Under the pieces are notes generated by a model. The model searched no databases. It saw nothing but the letters and a program-made list of their open reading frames with translations, and was not told the origin of the DNA. Positions 20,201 to 26,281 of a stretch of DNA of 64,000 bases are shown piece after piece (the stretch's first letter is position 1; every line of letters begins with the position of its first letter). The stretch covers positions 930,001-994,000 of the forward strand of contig ABHI01000002.1 of assembly GCA_000171875.1 (NCBI GenBank), given 5' to 3'. Source of the DNA: Flavobacteriales bacterium ALC-1 (GTDB lineage: Bacteria; Bacteroidota; Bacteroidia; Flavobacteriales; Flavobacteriaceae). A program made the position numbers and the translations under genes.

Positions 20201-20219
20201 AAAAGTAGTAATTCATTAA
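11274..20219 (+). CDS. Giant secreted C-type-lectin / beta-helix repeat protein with T9SS tail
   Basis: The protein has about 2981 aa. The start at 11274 (MKTKSPLILVLAIFSLW) gives a normal signal peptide; the longer frame from TTG 11247 would run into the upstream module. A HYR-like region follows, then a C-type lectin domain (about residues 306-437) carrying a mannose-type GEPNNSGNEDY motif and WND. Three long beta-strand repeat units of about 560 residues each come next (about 481-1053, 1056-1612 and 1615-2173). Each unit ends with a stretch like VVGTFNNLPEGSEVVFGDF and the first two also with GGDGNDIVL. A second HYR-like domain, an LTD-like domain (about 2265 onward) and a T9SS sorting domain (about 2905-2981) finish it. 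The structure suggests a long carbohydrate-binding adhesin. Confidence 0.92.
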   Translation: MKTKSPLILVLAIFSLWQTNTYAQCDVNNNFYQATKTNHYRADNTTSTIPFTSVGQTFIATCSGPVEGVTLFTDHVETNNGDASVRAEIWQNPSSTNRVRIGSQTRNIPPAPFNNPADYYFAFGSQPELISGTEYAVIFVLNNTEDVIAFDINVNNIYGEGHFIRDFISSDWNENWDLKIRIHYEDSVKPIVNCRNITRALGANNTVSINANDINNGSTDADSGIATRVLSKYTFDCNDVGYNTVRLFVTDQNGNTGVCEADVWIEDGNDPVLTCPGDMTVYADPETGTAIVNFADATYDDCTVEWIDDFDFLGTHDGKSYFVSQIPLVPSEAFTNAEALGGYLATIIDAEQNEMLTGALAYKGVTESVIIGFNDLDEEDTYVWHNPNATSNYDNWHTGEPNNSGNEDYTILTPSGTWNDIRNSTAYNYILEKSEPTIRFAGTPSGSEFPVGTTINTFSATDAFGNQGFCYSIIEVLPPPIETTVVLDNGELIITDVLLESSDQITFSSDGTTLTISDLIRPSVSGGPTLVDLTTVTVPLASITNGIVFNAGNGSNTGFNIISFANDLTLTGVDNDITLNGLRGYVQTGSINIEGDLTINGVGFGLTLFGFDLTLGEITANNLTIDGVDRILDQELALNISGVTQMQAGDGINIENGQGRHSFVGEVHLTSNELIFSAGANTTFGDITATDVGIGIAHTLTVAPGDITFIGIVNISESDSSLHVYGSSNIAQTTTAGYLDVPFLNLIGDGTTIVTLDNNNTIQALATDNPFDANAVDLASLSFTNTSNMFLEIIDVNEFNLTASELDIEPGFTKITKRGSGVSNFNADIDVNSGTGTAIFNHIAGTINFNGGTNDFLSQMTYIGQPGTITNINSVTTSFPFAGTNRFFIFGTLNATGAIDAGDIDINLSDGANFSLNTTSLTGVPYVQGALTNISGGAKITPGGGTTGLEYSFDDLIMDSGATFAPLIEGTGVSEFDKLLVNGTVTLNDANLEPIGGFAIASGDELIIVDNQGPDAVVGTFNNLAEGSDVVFGDFTGIISYKGGDGNDIVLFNPETKVELTDAGSLNITDINGGVSNDAIVLSNDGTTLTISNLTAPVYVNDGVTIVSETSVSVPIDTITNGFQFSSEEGSDSITINEALTLSGTTNYFEALNIDNYAQNGPLTIGGDLTIEGNGTNDITLSKQITAGSLSISGFMDINETDSPAQINISGTTTIDVSDNISITRGITDNHIFGGEVSLKAAKITFSAWSDTTFGAITTTSTAVNFNVIDLRGDIIFNGDVNISDANSHLTIGSIGSIHQTGGVITAKTLTINGNGIGTVTLDQANEVETLLVKHRVFDTFIACNSLSFTNSINLHISGINVDEFTLTAPKIELKPGTFISKQGTGVSNFNADIEVNDDGTGTAYIFHDAGTINFNGAINDFNGAFDYIGATGTITNFNGVTSFDTQGISLSFGFLNVSEAFTLKTFITTSNEARFNGANALLRGLGTLSGGPVIIENNGAITPGMLGAVSNIDLSDLLISSATYAPVIESDDDYDILEVVGTITLTDAEFAPIGGFTAQPDTIEMILIDNDGTDPVVGTFNNLPEGSEVVFGDFTGIISYKGGDGNDIVLSIAETEVDFTAGTLTINDINGAVSNDDITLFNDGTTLIISNLIAPIKIVGAVTSVSETSVSVPLASITNGFQFLSEGGVDSITINDALTLSGSDNYFVADNIDNYTQNAALTVGGTIWLSGTDTSNILFGEITASNLNLIEFNNVDDSDGKRLNISDDVAMRVNGIVNIDNGSGNESDHFFGGLVDIEAALVSNFTTGSDLSISIRTTATDGVNNITASPGDITLSGTTTTAGDSDINVSATTSITQLADATITTDELIITSNANTTVSLLSATNDINLLTAETLVQNLSITDVDDIELGTITVNEFTITAPSINMTSETAFTKTGSGEGSFVGFSYSNSGTGIITHEDGTIIFNGDSVLFGGITYNGGLDTTTKFTGGQTFIGNNFTFGTLLAEDRFVIESGVVTVLDQTIVGNDVGPDNLKVLGGYGTFTGGSSTTISTNGEILPFTFGSLTFENNLRIENGGKFNALLFGTELDDYSRINVTGTVELDNAELDAAFSNLSSEVGPGFELVIIDNDGVDPIVGTFNGYPEGSMLEASVGGTIKTGTLSYTLGDGNDFGWKYDDEAPTAACQDITLNIDLGGTTVTGDQLDGGATDDTEITEILIDGQASIDFTYDDDGDHQVTVTFADTNGNTAECMATITINSNATLPILISEYQPVTSGGPIQEIEIKGKPGESFSGTFVVLEGISSNNIGLVRSADNFSGTFDANGLLTAIIPDLQDPSHTSVLTSSFTGTVGVTDVDTDDDGTVDDITNFGLILDAVGITNGAVCCPIDVIYGEEFGGADLAYIGGQAAAIFREASVGDFYQIALSNGDIYDNTATIVDASIFNTTPTVAGTFGQINPALAPTIYTYNNDWSPMDPSGISTSTSIIEVVSGDASISTNTIADNIVVRAGAGLTVNSGVTLETISGIRLESTSIAYSSLISDGTIIGTVDYLRHVNQGASSGGNDLITPPVSGQSFTDFLLANSNIVSNGDNSLYLFGPFDKTTGSYVTYSNVESVTLNSGVGFRAATIDNGTLHFQGTVNQDVVNQNVFNSGPAFSQWNLIGNPYSSYLNIQDFLTNTTNASVLDETNVGIYGYDGDASDGWVIYNLNTIDANTSITPGQGFFVAIDSDASIEFTPSMRRHGSTDDFIIGRNPSINYHLSLQMSSSQNNSYHTDFYFNTNSTNGLDPGYDAAVFGSTAGSFAIYSHLIEDNTGIDMAIQSLSLEFINDGIIPLGVNADDTEQLTIGIETSNLPQDIEVYLEDRDLNVFTLLNTSDYVFTPTTELNGTGRFYFHFSNMALSNLEAEENALNIYTLKEQKEIVIRGQLLEASNAELFDLNGRKVLDAILNTQSDYNTVDVAPLQSGVYILQISSNSYTQTQKVVIH
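12715..17790 (+). repeat. Three ~1.68-kb beta-rich repeat units in the third giant gene
   Basis: Units start near 12715, 14440 and 16115. Units 1 and 2 share an almost identical DNA block at about 14328-14430 and 16008-16110, exactly 1680 bp (560 codons) apart. Units 2 and 3 share another at about 14590 and 16270, again 1680 bp apart. Unit 3 is more diverged at its end. The in-frame, constant length points to whole-unit duplication. Confidence 0.8.
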
Positions 20220-20220
20220 A

Positions 20221-20400
20221 ATGTCTGAAGTATATCTTATGGATAAAAAGCAAATCACTAATAAAATTTCGCGCCAACAAGCCATTAAAAAAATAAGGAA
20301 ATATGTAACATTGACTGCAGTTGGGACATTCATTGTTTTAAACCCATTACAAGCACAGTCATCATCACCACCAGATCCAGGTGGTAATCCGTTTGATTGA
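20221..20400 (+). CDS. Small secreted or membrane-anchored peptide (59 aa)
   Basis: An ORF of 59 codons starts 1 bp after the stop of the giant gene and lies before its terminator, so both are probably on one transcript. The N-terminal part is basic (KKIRK near residues 23-27). A hydrophobic segment follows (about 29-41, VTLTAVGTFIVLN) with an AQ cleavage-like site (45-46). The mature tail would be only 13 residues: SSSPPDPGGNPFD. An internal Met at residue 7 is an alternative start. I do not recognise a named family, although small Flavobacteria ORFs with a Pro/Gly-rich tail of this kind do occur. The function is unknown; a role in maturation or surface handling of the giant protein is only a guess. 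Confidence 0.7.
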   Translation: MSEVYLMDKKQITNKISRQQAIKKIRKYVTLTAVGTFIVLNPLQAQSSSPPDPGGNPFD

Positions 20401-20475
20401 CTTAAAAAAAAAGTGAATTAATAGCGAGCAGATACTGTTGGATTTATTTTAAAGGGGTTAACCAACAGTTGTGCC

Positions 20476-20510
20476 AACCTCCTTATTTATCAATAAGGAG
20501 GTTTTTTTTT
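20476..20510 (+). terminator. Rho-independent terminator after the small-peptide gene
   Basis: A perfect 12-bp stem (AACCTCCTTATT at 20476-20487 pairing with 20492-20503) with a TATC loop and a T run to 20510. The stem core matches the terminator at 7793. It has no T run on the minus strand, so it should not terminate the opposing TonB receptor gene efficiently. Confidence 0.92.
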
Positions 20511-20554
20511 GAATTTAAATGATATTATTAAAGTTGATATATTGCTTATTAATT

Positions 20555-22996
20555 CTAGAAGAATAATTTTAATGATAAATTTGGTGTAAAACCTAAAGAA
20601 AATTTTTGAATGACTTGTTCTAAAATAATTTCGAGCTCTTCTGGTGTTGATCCTGTGGTACCTTCGATAGCAATTCCACCATCATCTAATGGTTTGCGTT
20701 CGGCTTTGTAGATAATATTTAAAGGTTTTACTCTATTGTAAATGTTTAAGAAAGATATGCCTAGTTGCGCATCTAAATTCTTAATAGAAAAATCGTATAA
20801 TATCGAAGCGTCTAAACGATGAAAACTAGGAAGCCTAGTACTATTAATAGACCCAAAATTTACCACTCCTGCAGCTTCTCCATCTGCATCAGTTTTTATT
20901 TCGTAGCTGTTGACAGGAGTTATAGGGTTGCCAGTTCTTATTTGCCAGCCTAAGGCAAATTGCCAATTGTTTAATTTAAGTGCGTTAGAAATTCTAAATT
21001 GATGTGTAATGTCATTATTACCAGGGAATTTAGATGGAGTATCGGTTAAATTAGGAAATTGAAAAGTAATATCATTAAAAGTATAGCCAAGCCAGACTTT
21101 ATAATTGCTTAATTTATACTTTAATAAAATATCAATACCTTTTATTGTACTTTCTCCTTCTTCTAAGTTTTCAAGAGGGTTACTAAATCCATTTGTGAAA
21201 GTGGTTAAGCCTTTTAATTCTTTATAATAGGCGTCTATATCGATGTTTAAATTTCTATAATGGTAAAGAAAACCACCAGAAATTTGATTACTTGATAATA
21301 AAGGGTATTGTATATTGTCAGATAATCTCCATAAATTGTTTTCTAAGCGTAATTCAGTATGGTTAAATTCTATTAATTGAGATATGGGTTGATTTCTCTT
21401 TTCAAAAGCAATTTTTGCTCTAATCCGTTTGCTTATAGGATATTCAAAATTAATTCTAGGTTCTATTAAAAATTTGTTTAAGCTACTGTAATGCACTAAT
21501 CTTATTCCAGAATTAATTAAACCTTTATTCTTTAACTCAATTGCATATTCACCAAATAGAGCATTTTTTAAATTATAATCATCTTGTTCAAGGATTTCTT
21601 TTTCGGAATCAAAAGGCTCTTCTTTACTGATAGTAACATCTAAATCTGTGTAGGATAATTGATAGCCAAGTGTTAGTCTTTGAGATTCAGTAATTTGTCT
21701 ATAAGACGTAAAGTTTACTCCAACATCAACAATATTGTTTTCTCTAATATTTATTTCAGATAAATCTAAGTTGCCGTCTTCAGTTTCATCTTTGAGTTCG
21801 TCATTTTGATAAAAGGAATTATATTCAGAATAGTATGCACTAATCTGTTCTTTTTGTTTTTCAGTAGTCTTGTGTTTCCAATTAAAACTTAATCCTTTAT
21901 TTTGAGTTATAAGTGAATCTACAAGAACTTCGTCTCCACCATTGAAGTCGAAGTCTAAACGATTTCGGGTATATAATGCGCTAACTTCAATACTATTTTT
22001 ATCATTTGGTTTTAGAATTAACTTGGTGTTTATATCTGCAAAACTGAATTTATTATTACTAGTTTCAGGACTAAAGTCATCATCGGTTTCTAATTGTAAT
22101 ATGTTTCCATTACGATCTCTTGCTACACCAAAATTTGTAAAAATTTTATCTACGTAACTAGAGTAGGTTGGTGACTGTATTAGATCTGCATAAGATCTTC
22201 TAGCGAATATATATAAGCCTGTTTTATCAGATAATTTTGTTTTCACAAAACCATTTAATGACAAACCATCAATTTCAAAACCACCTTTTGTGTTTTCGTG
22301 GATTTTATTTCCACTTGAAATATCTAAAATTCCAGAAATACGATCACCATATCTTGCGCTTGTTCCTGATCTGTAAATAGTAGCTTTATCAGTAGCAAAG
22401 GGATTAAAAAGCGAAAACATACCATAAAAATGCCCAGTGTTAAACAGTTTAATGTTATCGTATAATACTAAATTTTGATCTGGTGAACCTCCTCTTATTT
22501 GTATGCCAGTTGCGGACTCGTCTAAAGTTGAAACTCCAGGAATTAATTGAATACTTTGTGAAATATCAGTATTTAACATTCCAGGTAAAATACCTAGTCT
22601 TTTATTGTCTACAGCAATAGAACCATCATTTTTTTTGTCTATACCGTTAGTCACATAACCTAGAATGATAACACCATCTAATGCTTCAATATACTCACTG
22701 TTAATAGGTGTAATTATAATTTGAGTGTCTGATATTTTTTTAAAAAGAAGACCTGTTTCATATTCTAATAGTTGCAAAAAATCAATCCAAGTCACTTGCT
22801 TTACATTAATTGTGATTTGAATATCTTCTATGACATCAGTTGCAAATGAAAATGAAATATCATTTTTGCTCTGAAAATCCTTAATTACTTTTAGTAAAGA
22901 GGTTTGTTTATAGTTAAAATCTTGTTTTTGTTGAGCAGTAATTATGATAGAAAAAAATAAAGCTAAAACGACAAAAATTTGTTTCATAGATGTCAT
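20555..22996 (-). CDS. TonB-dependent outer-membrane receptor with STN signalling domain (FecA-like)
   Basis: The 813-aa receptor begins with a signal peptide ending SIIITAQ; Met4 (22987) is an equally good start. An STN/secretin-like domain of about 70 residues follows (about 25-95). This is the part that signals through FecR in the periplasm. A plug domain comes next (motif GIQIRGGSPDQNLVLYD) and then the 22-strand barrel. The usual carboxypeptidase-regulatory-like domain of SusC proteins is absent and there is no SusD partner, so it is FecA-like rather than SusC-like. It is 32 bp downstream of fecR and forms an operon with it. The substrate is unknown; co-regulation with a thioredoxin/ApbE module suggests a metal- or redox-related ligand, which is inference. 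Confidence 0.93.
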   Translation of the reverse strand: MTSMKQIFVVLALFFSIIITAQQKQDFNYKQTSLLKVIKDFQSKNDISFSFATDVIEDIQITINVKQVTWIDFLQLLEYETGLLFKKISDTQIIITPINSEYIEALDGVIILGYVTNGIDKKNDGSIAVDNKRLGILPGMLNTDISQSIQLIPGVSTLDESATGIQIRGGSPDQNLVLYDNIKLFNTGHFYGMFSLFNPFATDKATIYRSGTSARYGDRISGILDISSGNKIHENTKGGFEIDGLSLNGFVKTKLSDKTGLYIFARRSYADLIQSPTYSSYVDKIFTNFGVARDRNGNILQLETDDDFSPETSNNKFSFADINTKLILKPNDKNSIEVSALYTRNRLDFDFNGGDEVLVDSLITQNKGLSFNWKHKTTEKQKEQISAYYSEYNSFYQNDELKDETEDGNLDLSEINIRENNIVDVGVNFTSYRQITESQRLTLGYQLSYTDLDVTISKEEPFDSEKEILEQDDYNLKNALFGEYAIELKNKGLINSGIRLVHYSSLNKFLIEPRINFEYPISKRIRAKIAFEKRNQPISQLIEFNHTELRLENNLWRLSDNIQYPLLSSNQISGGFLYHYRNLNIDIDAYYKELKGLTTFTNGFSNPLENLEEGESTIKGIDILLKYKLSNYKVWLGYTFNDITFQFPNLTDTPSKFPGNNDITHQFRISNALKLNNWQFALGWQIRTGNPITPVNSYEIKTDADGEAAGVVNFGSINSTRLPSFHRLDASILYDFSIKNLDAQLGISFLNIYNRVKPLNIIYKAERKPLDDGGIAIEGTTGSTPEELEIILEQVIQKFSLGFTPNLSLKLFF

Positions 22997-23028
22997 GTTG
23001 TAATTAATAAAAACACAAATTTTATTAT

Positions 23029-23940
23029 TTATTCTGAAAGAATAAAAGTGTTTTCTGTTTTGGATTTTCTATAATTTATGCCCATTGGAACTAAAGTAGC
23101 TTTAAGAGCTAAATCTAAATCAATGTGATTAAAACTTCCTGAGTATAATCTATTAATGTTAATGTTTGTTGATTCAAAATTTATATCAAAATATTGAGTT
23201 AATTCTTCTAGTACAAGATACATAGGTTTTTCATCAAATTTTGATATTCCTTTAGTCCAAGATGGAAATTCCTCTTTGAAAATAAGATCTTCTATTTTAG
23301 TATCTTTAATTATTACTTGCTTTCCTTTAGTTAATATTCTTGATGAAGATGAATCATTATTAGGAATAAATTCTACTCTTCCCTCAAAACATTTTACTTC
23401 AAAATAAGATCTGTCTTTTACATTAAATTCAGTGCCTAAAACTTTGATGGTTCCTTTTGCGGTTTCAACTTTAAAATCGTCTCCTTTATTGATTGTAAAA
23501 TAGGCTTCACCTTCTAAATTTACCGTTTTATCATTTGACCAGAAAAATCGTTTTAATGATAGGCTAGAGTTCGCATTTAAATTTATTTCTGACCCATCCT
23601 CTAAAACAATTATTTGCGATTCACCAATACCGTTTGTGTAGGTTTTAGATGAGTTTAAAAGTAAATTCATTGCTATAATTAGTATTGCAGCTACAGAAAT
23701 GGCTTGCCAAAGTTTAATTGTTTTTGGCTTTAAGTGTTTTTGACCAATTCTTTGTTTTACAGTTTTTAATGCTTTTTCAGTATCTATATCTGGACCATCT
23801 AACAATTGCGATTCATTGTTAATGATTATAAACTGTTTATAGGCTTCAGTTTCTTTAAATGCAACAAGTTCTTCTTCCGAGAGTTCTCCCGCTATCCAAC
23901 GTCCTAAAAAAGTATCATCAGTTTCGTAATTTTTCATCAT
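23029..23940 (-). CDS. FecR-family anti-sigma factor
   Basis: This inner-membrane regulator (303 aa) should hold the ECF sigma factor and receive the signal from the STN domain of the receptor. The N-terminal cytoplasmic part (about 1-75, with FLGRWIAGELSEEE) is the anti-sigma region. One transmembrane helix lies near residues 78-96. A periplasmic FecR domain (about 105-200) and a C-terminal DUF4974-type domain (about 232-300) follow. It starts with two Met codons in a row, either of which could be used. A copy of the bipartite AATAGGGT/TGT-TTA motif lies 20 bp upstream, so this gene and the receptor are probably transcribed by the sigma factor they control. Confidence 0.93.
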   Translation of the reverse strand: MMKNYETDDTFLGRWIAGELSEEELVAFKETEAYKQFIIINNESQLLDGPDIDTEKALKTVKQRIGQKHLKPKTIKLWQAISVAAILIIAMNLLLNSSKTYTNGIGESQIIVLEDGSEINLNANSSLSLKRFFWSNDKTVNLEGEAYFTINKGDDFKVETAKGTIKVLGTEFNVKDRSYFEVKCFEGRVEFIPNNDSSSSRILTKGKQVIIKDTKIEDLIFKEEFPSWTKGISKFDEKPMYLVLEELTQYFDINFESTNININRLYSGSFNHIDLDLALKATLVPMGINYRKSKTENTFILSE

Positions 23941-23960
23941 ATATTATAAGCTTCTAACTT

Positions 23961-23990
23961 TAAGACATTTAAAATAGCTTTCACCCTATT
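23961..23990 (-). promoter_or_regulatory. Probable ECF sigma promoter upstream of fecR
   Basis: On the minus strand the sequence reads AATAGGGT, 14 bp, then ATGTCTTA. The same arrangement with CTGTATTA at the same spacing occurs at 24569 and 27768. The site lies between the sigma gene stop and the fecR start. The -10-like part is the weakest of the three (two changes). Confidence 0.65.
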
Positions 23991-24512
23991 TTATACTTTA
24001 ATATGTTTTCCAAGGGTTTCGCGTAACTCTTTTAAAGCTTTACTCATTCTTCGTTCAATAGCTTTTACTGTAAGCCCTGTTATTTCTGCAATTTCTTTAT
24101 ATGTTTTATCCTCAACTCTGCTCAATAAAAAGACCTCTTTTTCTTTAGGACTTAAAGAGTTGATAGCATCTTTAAGCTTAACTCTAAATTCTTCCATTTC
24201 AATCTTAAAATCTGGACTTTCGTAATCAGTGTGTTTCTCAATAGTTTTTTTATGCTTTAGAATGACTTTCTTATGTTCAATTTCGTTTAGAAAAGCATTA
24301 TTACTGGCCGTATATATGTAAGATTTTGCTTTAGAAAAAATAATCGTTGCGCAAAGCTTCCAGATTTTTATAAATACATTCTGAACAATATCTTCAGCTT
24401 GGTGCAAATTACCACACTTATAGTAAATGTATTTCGTTACGGGTTCGTAGTACTTTCGAAATAATTCGTTATAAACTTTTTCTTCACAAATAGAAGGTTC
24501 TTTTTCTGGCAT
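23991..24512 (-). CDS. ECF RNA polymerase sigma factor, FecI-like
   Basis: The 173-aa protein has sigma region 2 (about residues 12-55, ELFRKYYEPVTKYIY...AEDIVQNVFIKIW) and region 4 (about 110-165, LSPKEKEVFLLSRVEDKTYKEIAEITGL). It lacks other sigma domains, as expected for an ECF factor. It is encoded just before fecR and the receptor, the standard order for cell-surface signalling systems in Bacteroidota. Its own upstream region lacks AATAGGGT but holds TATTTTTG, a good match to the housekeeping -7 element, so it may be made constitutively and controlled post-translationally by FecR. Confidence 0.95.
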   Translation of the reverse strand: MPEKEPSICEEKVYNELFRKYYEPVTKYIYYKCGNLHQAEDIVQNVFIKIWKLCATIIFSKAKSYIYTASNNAFLNEIEHKKVILKHKKTIEKHTDYESPDFKIEMEEFRVKLKDAINSLSPKEKEVFLLSRVEDKTYKEIAEITGLTVKAIERRMSKALKELRETLGKHIKV

Positions 24513-24531
24513 TTTAAATCTATAGAGATGT

Positions 24532-24539
24532 CAAAAATA
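24532..24539 (-). promoter_or_regulatory. Housekeeping-type -7 element before the sigma factor gene
   Basis: The minus strand reads TATTTTTG, matching the Bacteroidota TAnnTTTG consensus, 20 bp before the ATG. No clear TTG -33 element is visible at 19-21 bp upstream, so the call rests on the -7 match alone. Confidence 0.4.
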
Positions 24540-24568
24540 CAGAAAGCCTTAAAATATGTTGTAAAAAA

Positions 24569-24598
24569 AATAGGGTGAAGTTCAGATTACCTGTATTA
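24569..24598 (+). promoter_or_regulatory. Probable ECF sigma promoter of the thioredoxin/ApbE operon
   Basis: AATAGGGT (24569-24576), 14 bp, CTGTATTA (24591-24598), 29 bp before the ATG at 24628. It matches the element at 27768 exactly in both boxes and in spacing, and shares ATAGGGTGAA with the minus-strand site before fecR. Confidence 0.7.
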
Positions 24599-24627
24599 GT
24601 TATACATAATACCCATATTTATTTACT

Positions 24628-25062
24628 ATGAAGTTGATTATTTGTTTAGCATTCTTATTACCCTTATGTTGTTTTGCTCAAGAGTGGAATACAGATTTTG
24701 AGACCGCAAAATCTATAGCGAAAGAGAAAAACAAAACTATAGTTTTAGTGTTTCAAGGGTCAGATTGGTGTGCGCCTTGTATGAAGTTAGATAAAGAGAT
24801 TTTTCAATCAGAAGAATTTAAATCTCATGCTACGTCTAACTATGTGATGCTAAAAGCAGATTTTCCAAGAAGAAAGAAAAATGCATTAAGTAAAGAACTG
24901 CAAGAACACAACGAGAAATTAGCAGAAGCTTACAATAAAAATGGATATTTCCCATACGTTGTTGTACTCAATTATAAAGGAGATGTTTTAGGTGAAGTAG
25001 GTTATAAAAAAGCATCACCAGCATCATACATTGAACTTTTAGAATCTTTTAAAAATAAGTAA
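24628..25062 (+). CDS. Secreted thioredoxin-family protein
   Basis: This 144-aa periplasmic protein has a signal peptide (about 1-18, ending CFAQ). Its thioredoxin fold carries the active site WCAPC (C48 and C51) and the cis-Pro region (P109, YFPYVV). It belongs to the short thioredoxin_7-like group (N-terminal WNTDFETAKSIAKEKNK), which commonly reduces disulfides in exported proteins. It is the first gene of a four-gene operon with ApbE, a DUF4266 lipoprotein and a DUF3570 outer-membrane protein. The lipoprotein ends in a CGC motif, making it a plausible substrate; that is inference. Confidence 0.9.
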   Translation: MKLIICLAFLLPLCCFAQEWNTDFETAKSIAKEKNKTIVLVFQGSDWCAPCMKLDKEIFQSEEFKSHATSNYVMLKADFPRRKKNALSKELQEHNEKLAEAYNKNGYFPYVVVLNYKGDVLGEVGYKKASPASYIELLESFKNK

Positions 25063-26043
25063 TTGAAAAGAGTAATCACTTTTGGCTTATTATTTTTTTT
25101 AAGCTTATCCACAGTTGGTCAAGAAACTCATAAACAAGTTTTAAAACTAATGGGTAGTCGTTTTGATATTACTGTTGTGGCTAAAGATTCTATAGAAGCT
25201 ACTAAATATATCAACATTGCTGTTGATGAAATATCAAGGATTGAAAAATTAATTTCTTCATGGGATGAAAACTCTCAAACTTCTAAGATTAATAGAAATG
25301 CAGGTATAAAACCTGTGAAGGTTGATAAAGAATTATTTGATTTAGTAAAACGAGCCGTACAGATATCTAAGCTTACTAATGGCGCTTTTGATATAAGCTA
25401 TGCTTCAATGGATCGCATATGGAAGTTTGATGGTTCTATGAAAACAATGCCATCGGATGAGACCATCAAAAAATCTGTAGAAAAAGTTGGTTATGAGAAT
25501 ATTGTGCTAAACGAACAAGACTTATCGGTTTACTTGAAACTAGAAGGAATGAAAATTGGATTTGGAGCTATAGGCAAAGGTTATGCTGCTGATAAATCCA
25601 AAGTGTTACTCAAAGATTTAGGAGTTAAAAGCGGAATTATAAATGCCTCAGGTGATATGAATACTTGGGGAAAACAAACTACAGGAGAAGATTGGCAAGT
25701 AGGTATAAAGAATCCATTAAACAAGAATAAAGTCTTTACACTTCTTCCAGTTTATGAAAGAGCTGTGGTTACTTCTGGTAACTATGAAAAATATGTTGAG
25801 TTAAATGGTAAACGTTACTCACATATTATAGACCCAAGAACAGGTTATCCTAGTAGTGGAATAGTAAGTGTTAGTGTTTTTTCTGCTAGTGCAGAATTGG
25901 CCGATGCATTAGCAACATCAATTTTTGTAATGGGTATTGATGTTGGCTTAGACTTTATAAATCAACTTAAAGATATAGACTGCATTATAGTTGATAATAA
26001 AGGAAAAGTTTTCTACTCTAAAAACGTAAAAAAAGAGCAATAA
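25063..26043 (+). CDS. apbE: FAD:protein FMN transferase (ApbE family)
   Basis: The enzyme attaches FMN covalently to Thr/Ser of exported target proteins, using FAD and Mg2+. The 326-aa sequence has an N-terminal signal sequence (about 1-20, no lipobox Cys). Family motifs are GAIGKGYAAD (168-177), NASGDM (194-199), HIIDPRTGYP (254-263) and the metal-binding region ADALAT (280-285). The start is a TTG directly following the stop of the thioredoxin gene, so the two are translationally coupled. No obvious flavinylation target (such as an FMN-binding domain protein) is in the window, so its substrate is an open point. Confidence 0.93.
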   Translation: MKRVITFGLLFFLSLSTVGQETHKQVLKLMGSRFDITVVAKDSIEATKYINIAVDEISRIEKLISSWDENSQTSKINRNAGIKPVKVDKELFDLVKRAVQISKLTNGAFDISYASMDRIWKFDGSMKTMPSDETIKKSVEKVGYENIVLNEQDLSVYLKLEGMKIGFGAIGKGYAADKSKVLLKDLGVKSGIINASGDMNTWGKQTTGEDWQVGIKNPLNKNKVFTLLPVYERAVVTSGNYEKYVELNGKRYSHIIDPRTGYPSSGIVSVSVFSASAELADALATSIFVMGIDVGLDFINQLKDIDCIIVDNKGKVFYSKNVKKEQ

Positions 26044-26061
26044 TTAAATAAAACGAAATAT

Positions 26062-26280
26062 ATGATAATGATAAAGAGAATCTTACCAATTCTGTTACTT
26101 CTGCTTAGTTTAAGTTCTTGTATAGCTGTAAAAGAATATGAAAAAGTAAATATTAATGATCCAGATATGGTTTTAACGGCTAATAAGATTGACCGTTTTG
26201 AAACCAATTTTCAAGTATATAGAGAAGGCGCGTCTGGTGGAAACGGTGGAAAAACAGGAGGAGGCTGTGGTTGTAACTAG
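26062..26280 (+). CDS. DUF4266-type small lipoprotein with C-terminal GGGCGCN
   Basis: This 72-aa lipoprotein has a hydrophobic signal with lipobox LSSC (C20). The middle part (VNINDPDMVLTANKIDRFETNFQ) is typical of the DUF4266 family. The C-terminus is Gly-rich and ends GGGCGCN, with C69 and C71 only one residue apart. It lies in the thioredoxin-ApbE-DUF4266-DUF3570 operon, a gene set I recognise as recurring in Bacteroidota and some Proteobacteria. The CGC end could bind a metal, form a mixed disulfide with the thioredoxin, or be modified; none of these is shown. The last bases abut the DUF3570 start. Confidence 0.85.
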   Translation: MIMIKRILPILLLLLSLSSCIAVKEYEKVNINDPDMVLTANKIDRFETNFQVYREGASGGNGGKTGGGCGCN

Positions 26281-26281
26281 T

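Noticed and set aside
26189-26281. N-terminal extension of the DUF3570 protein
   Set aside because: It would overlap the DUF4266 gene and hide the signal peptide that starts at 26282.
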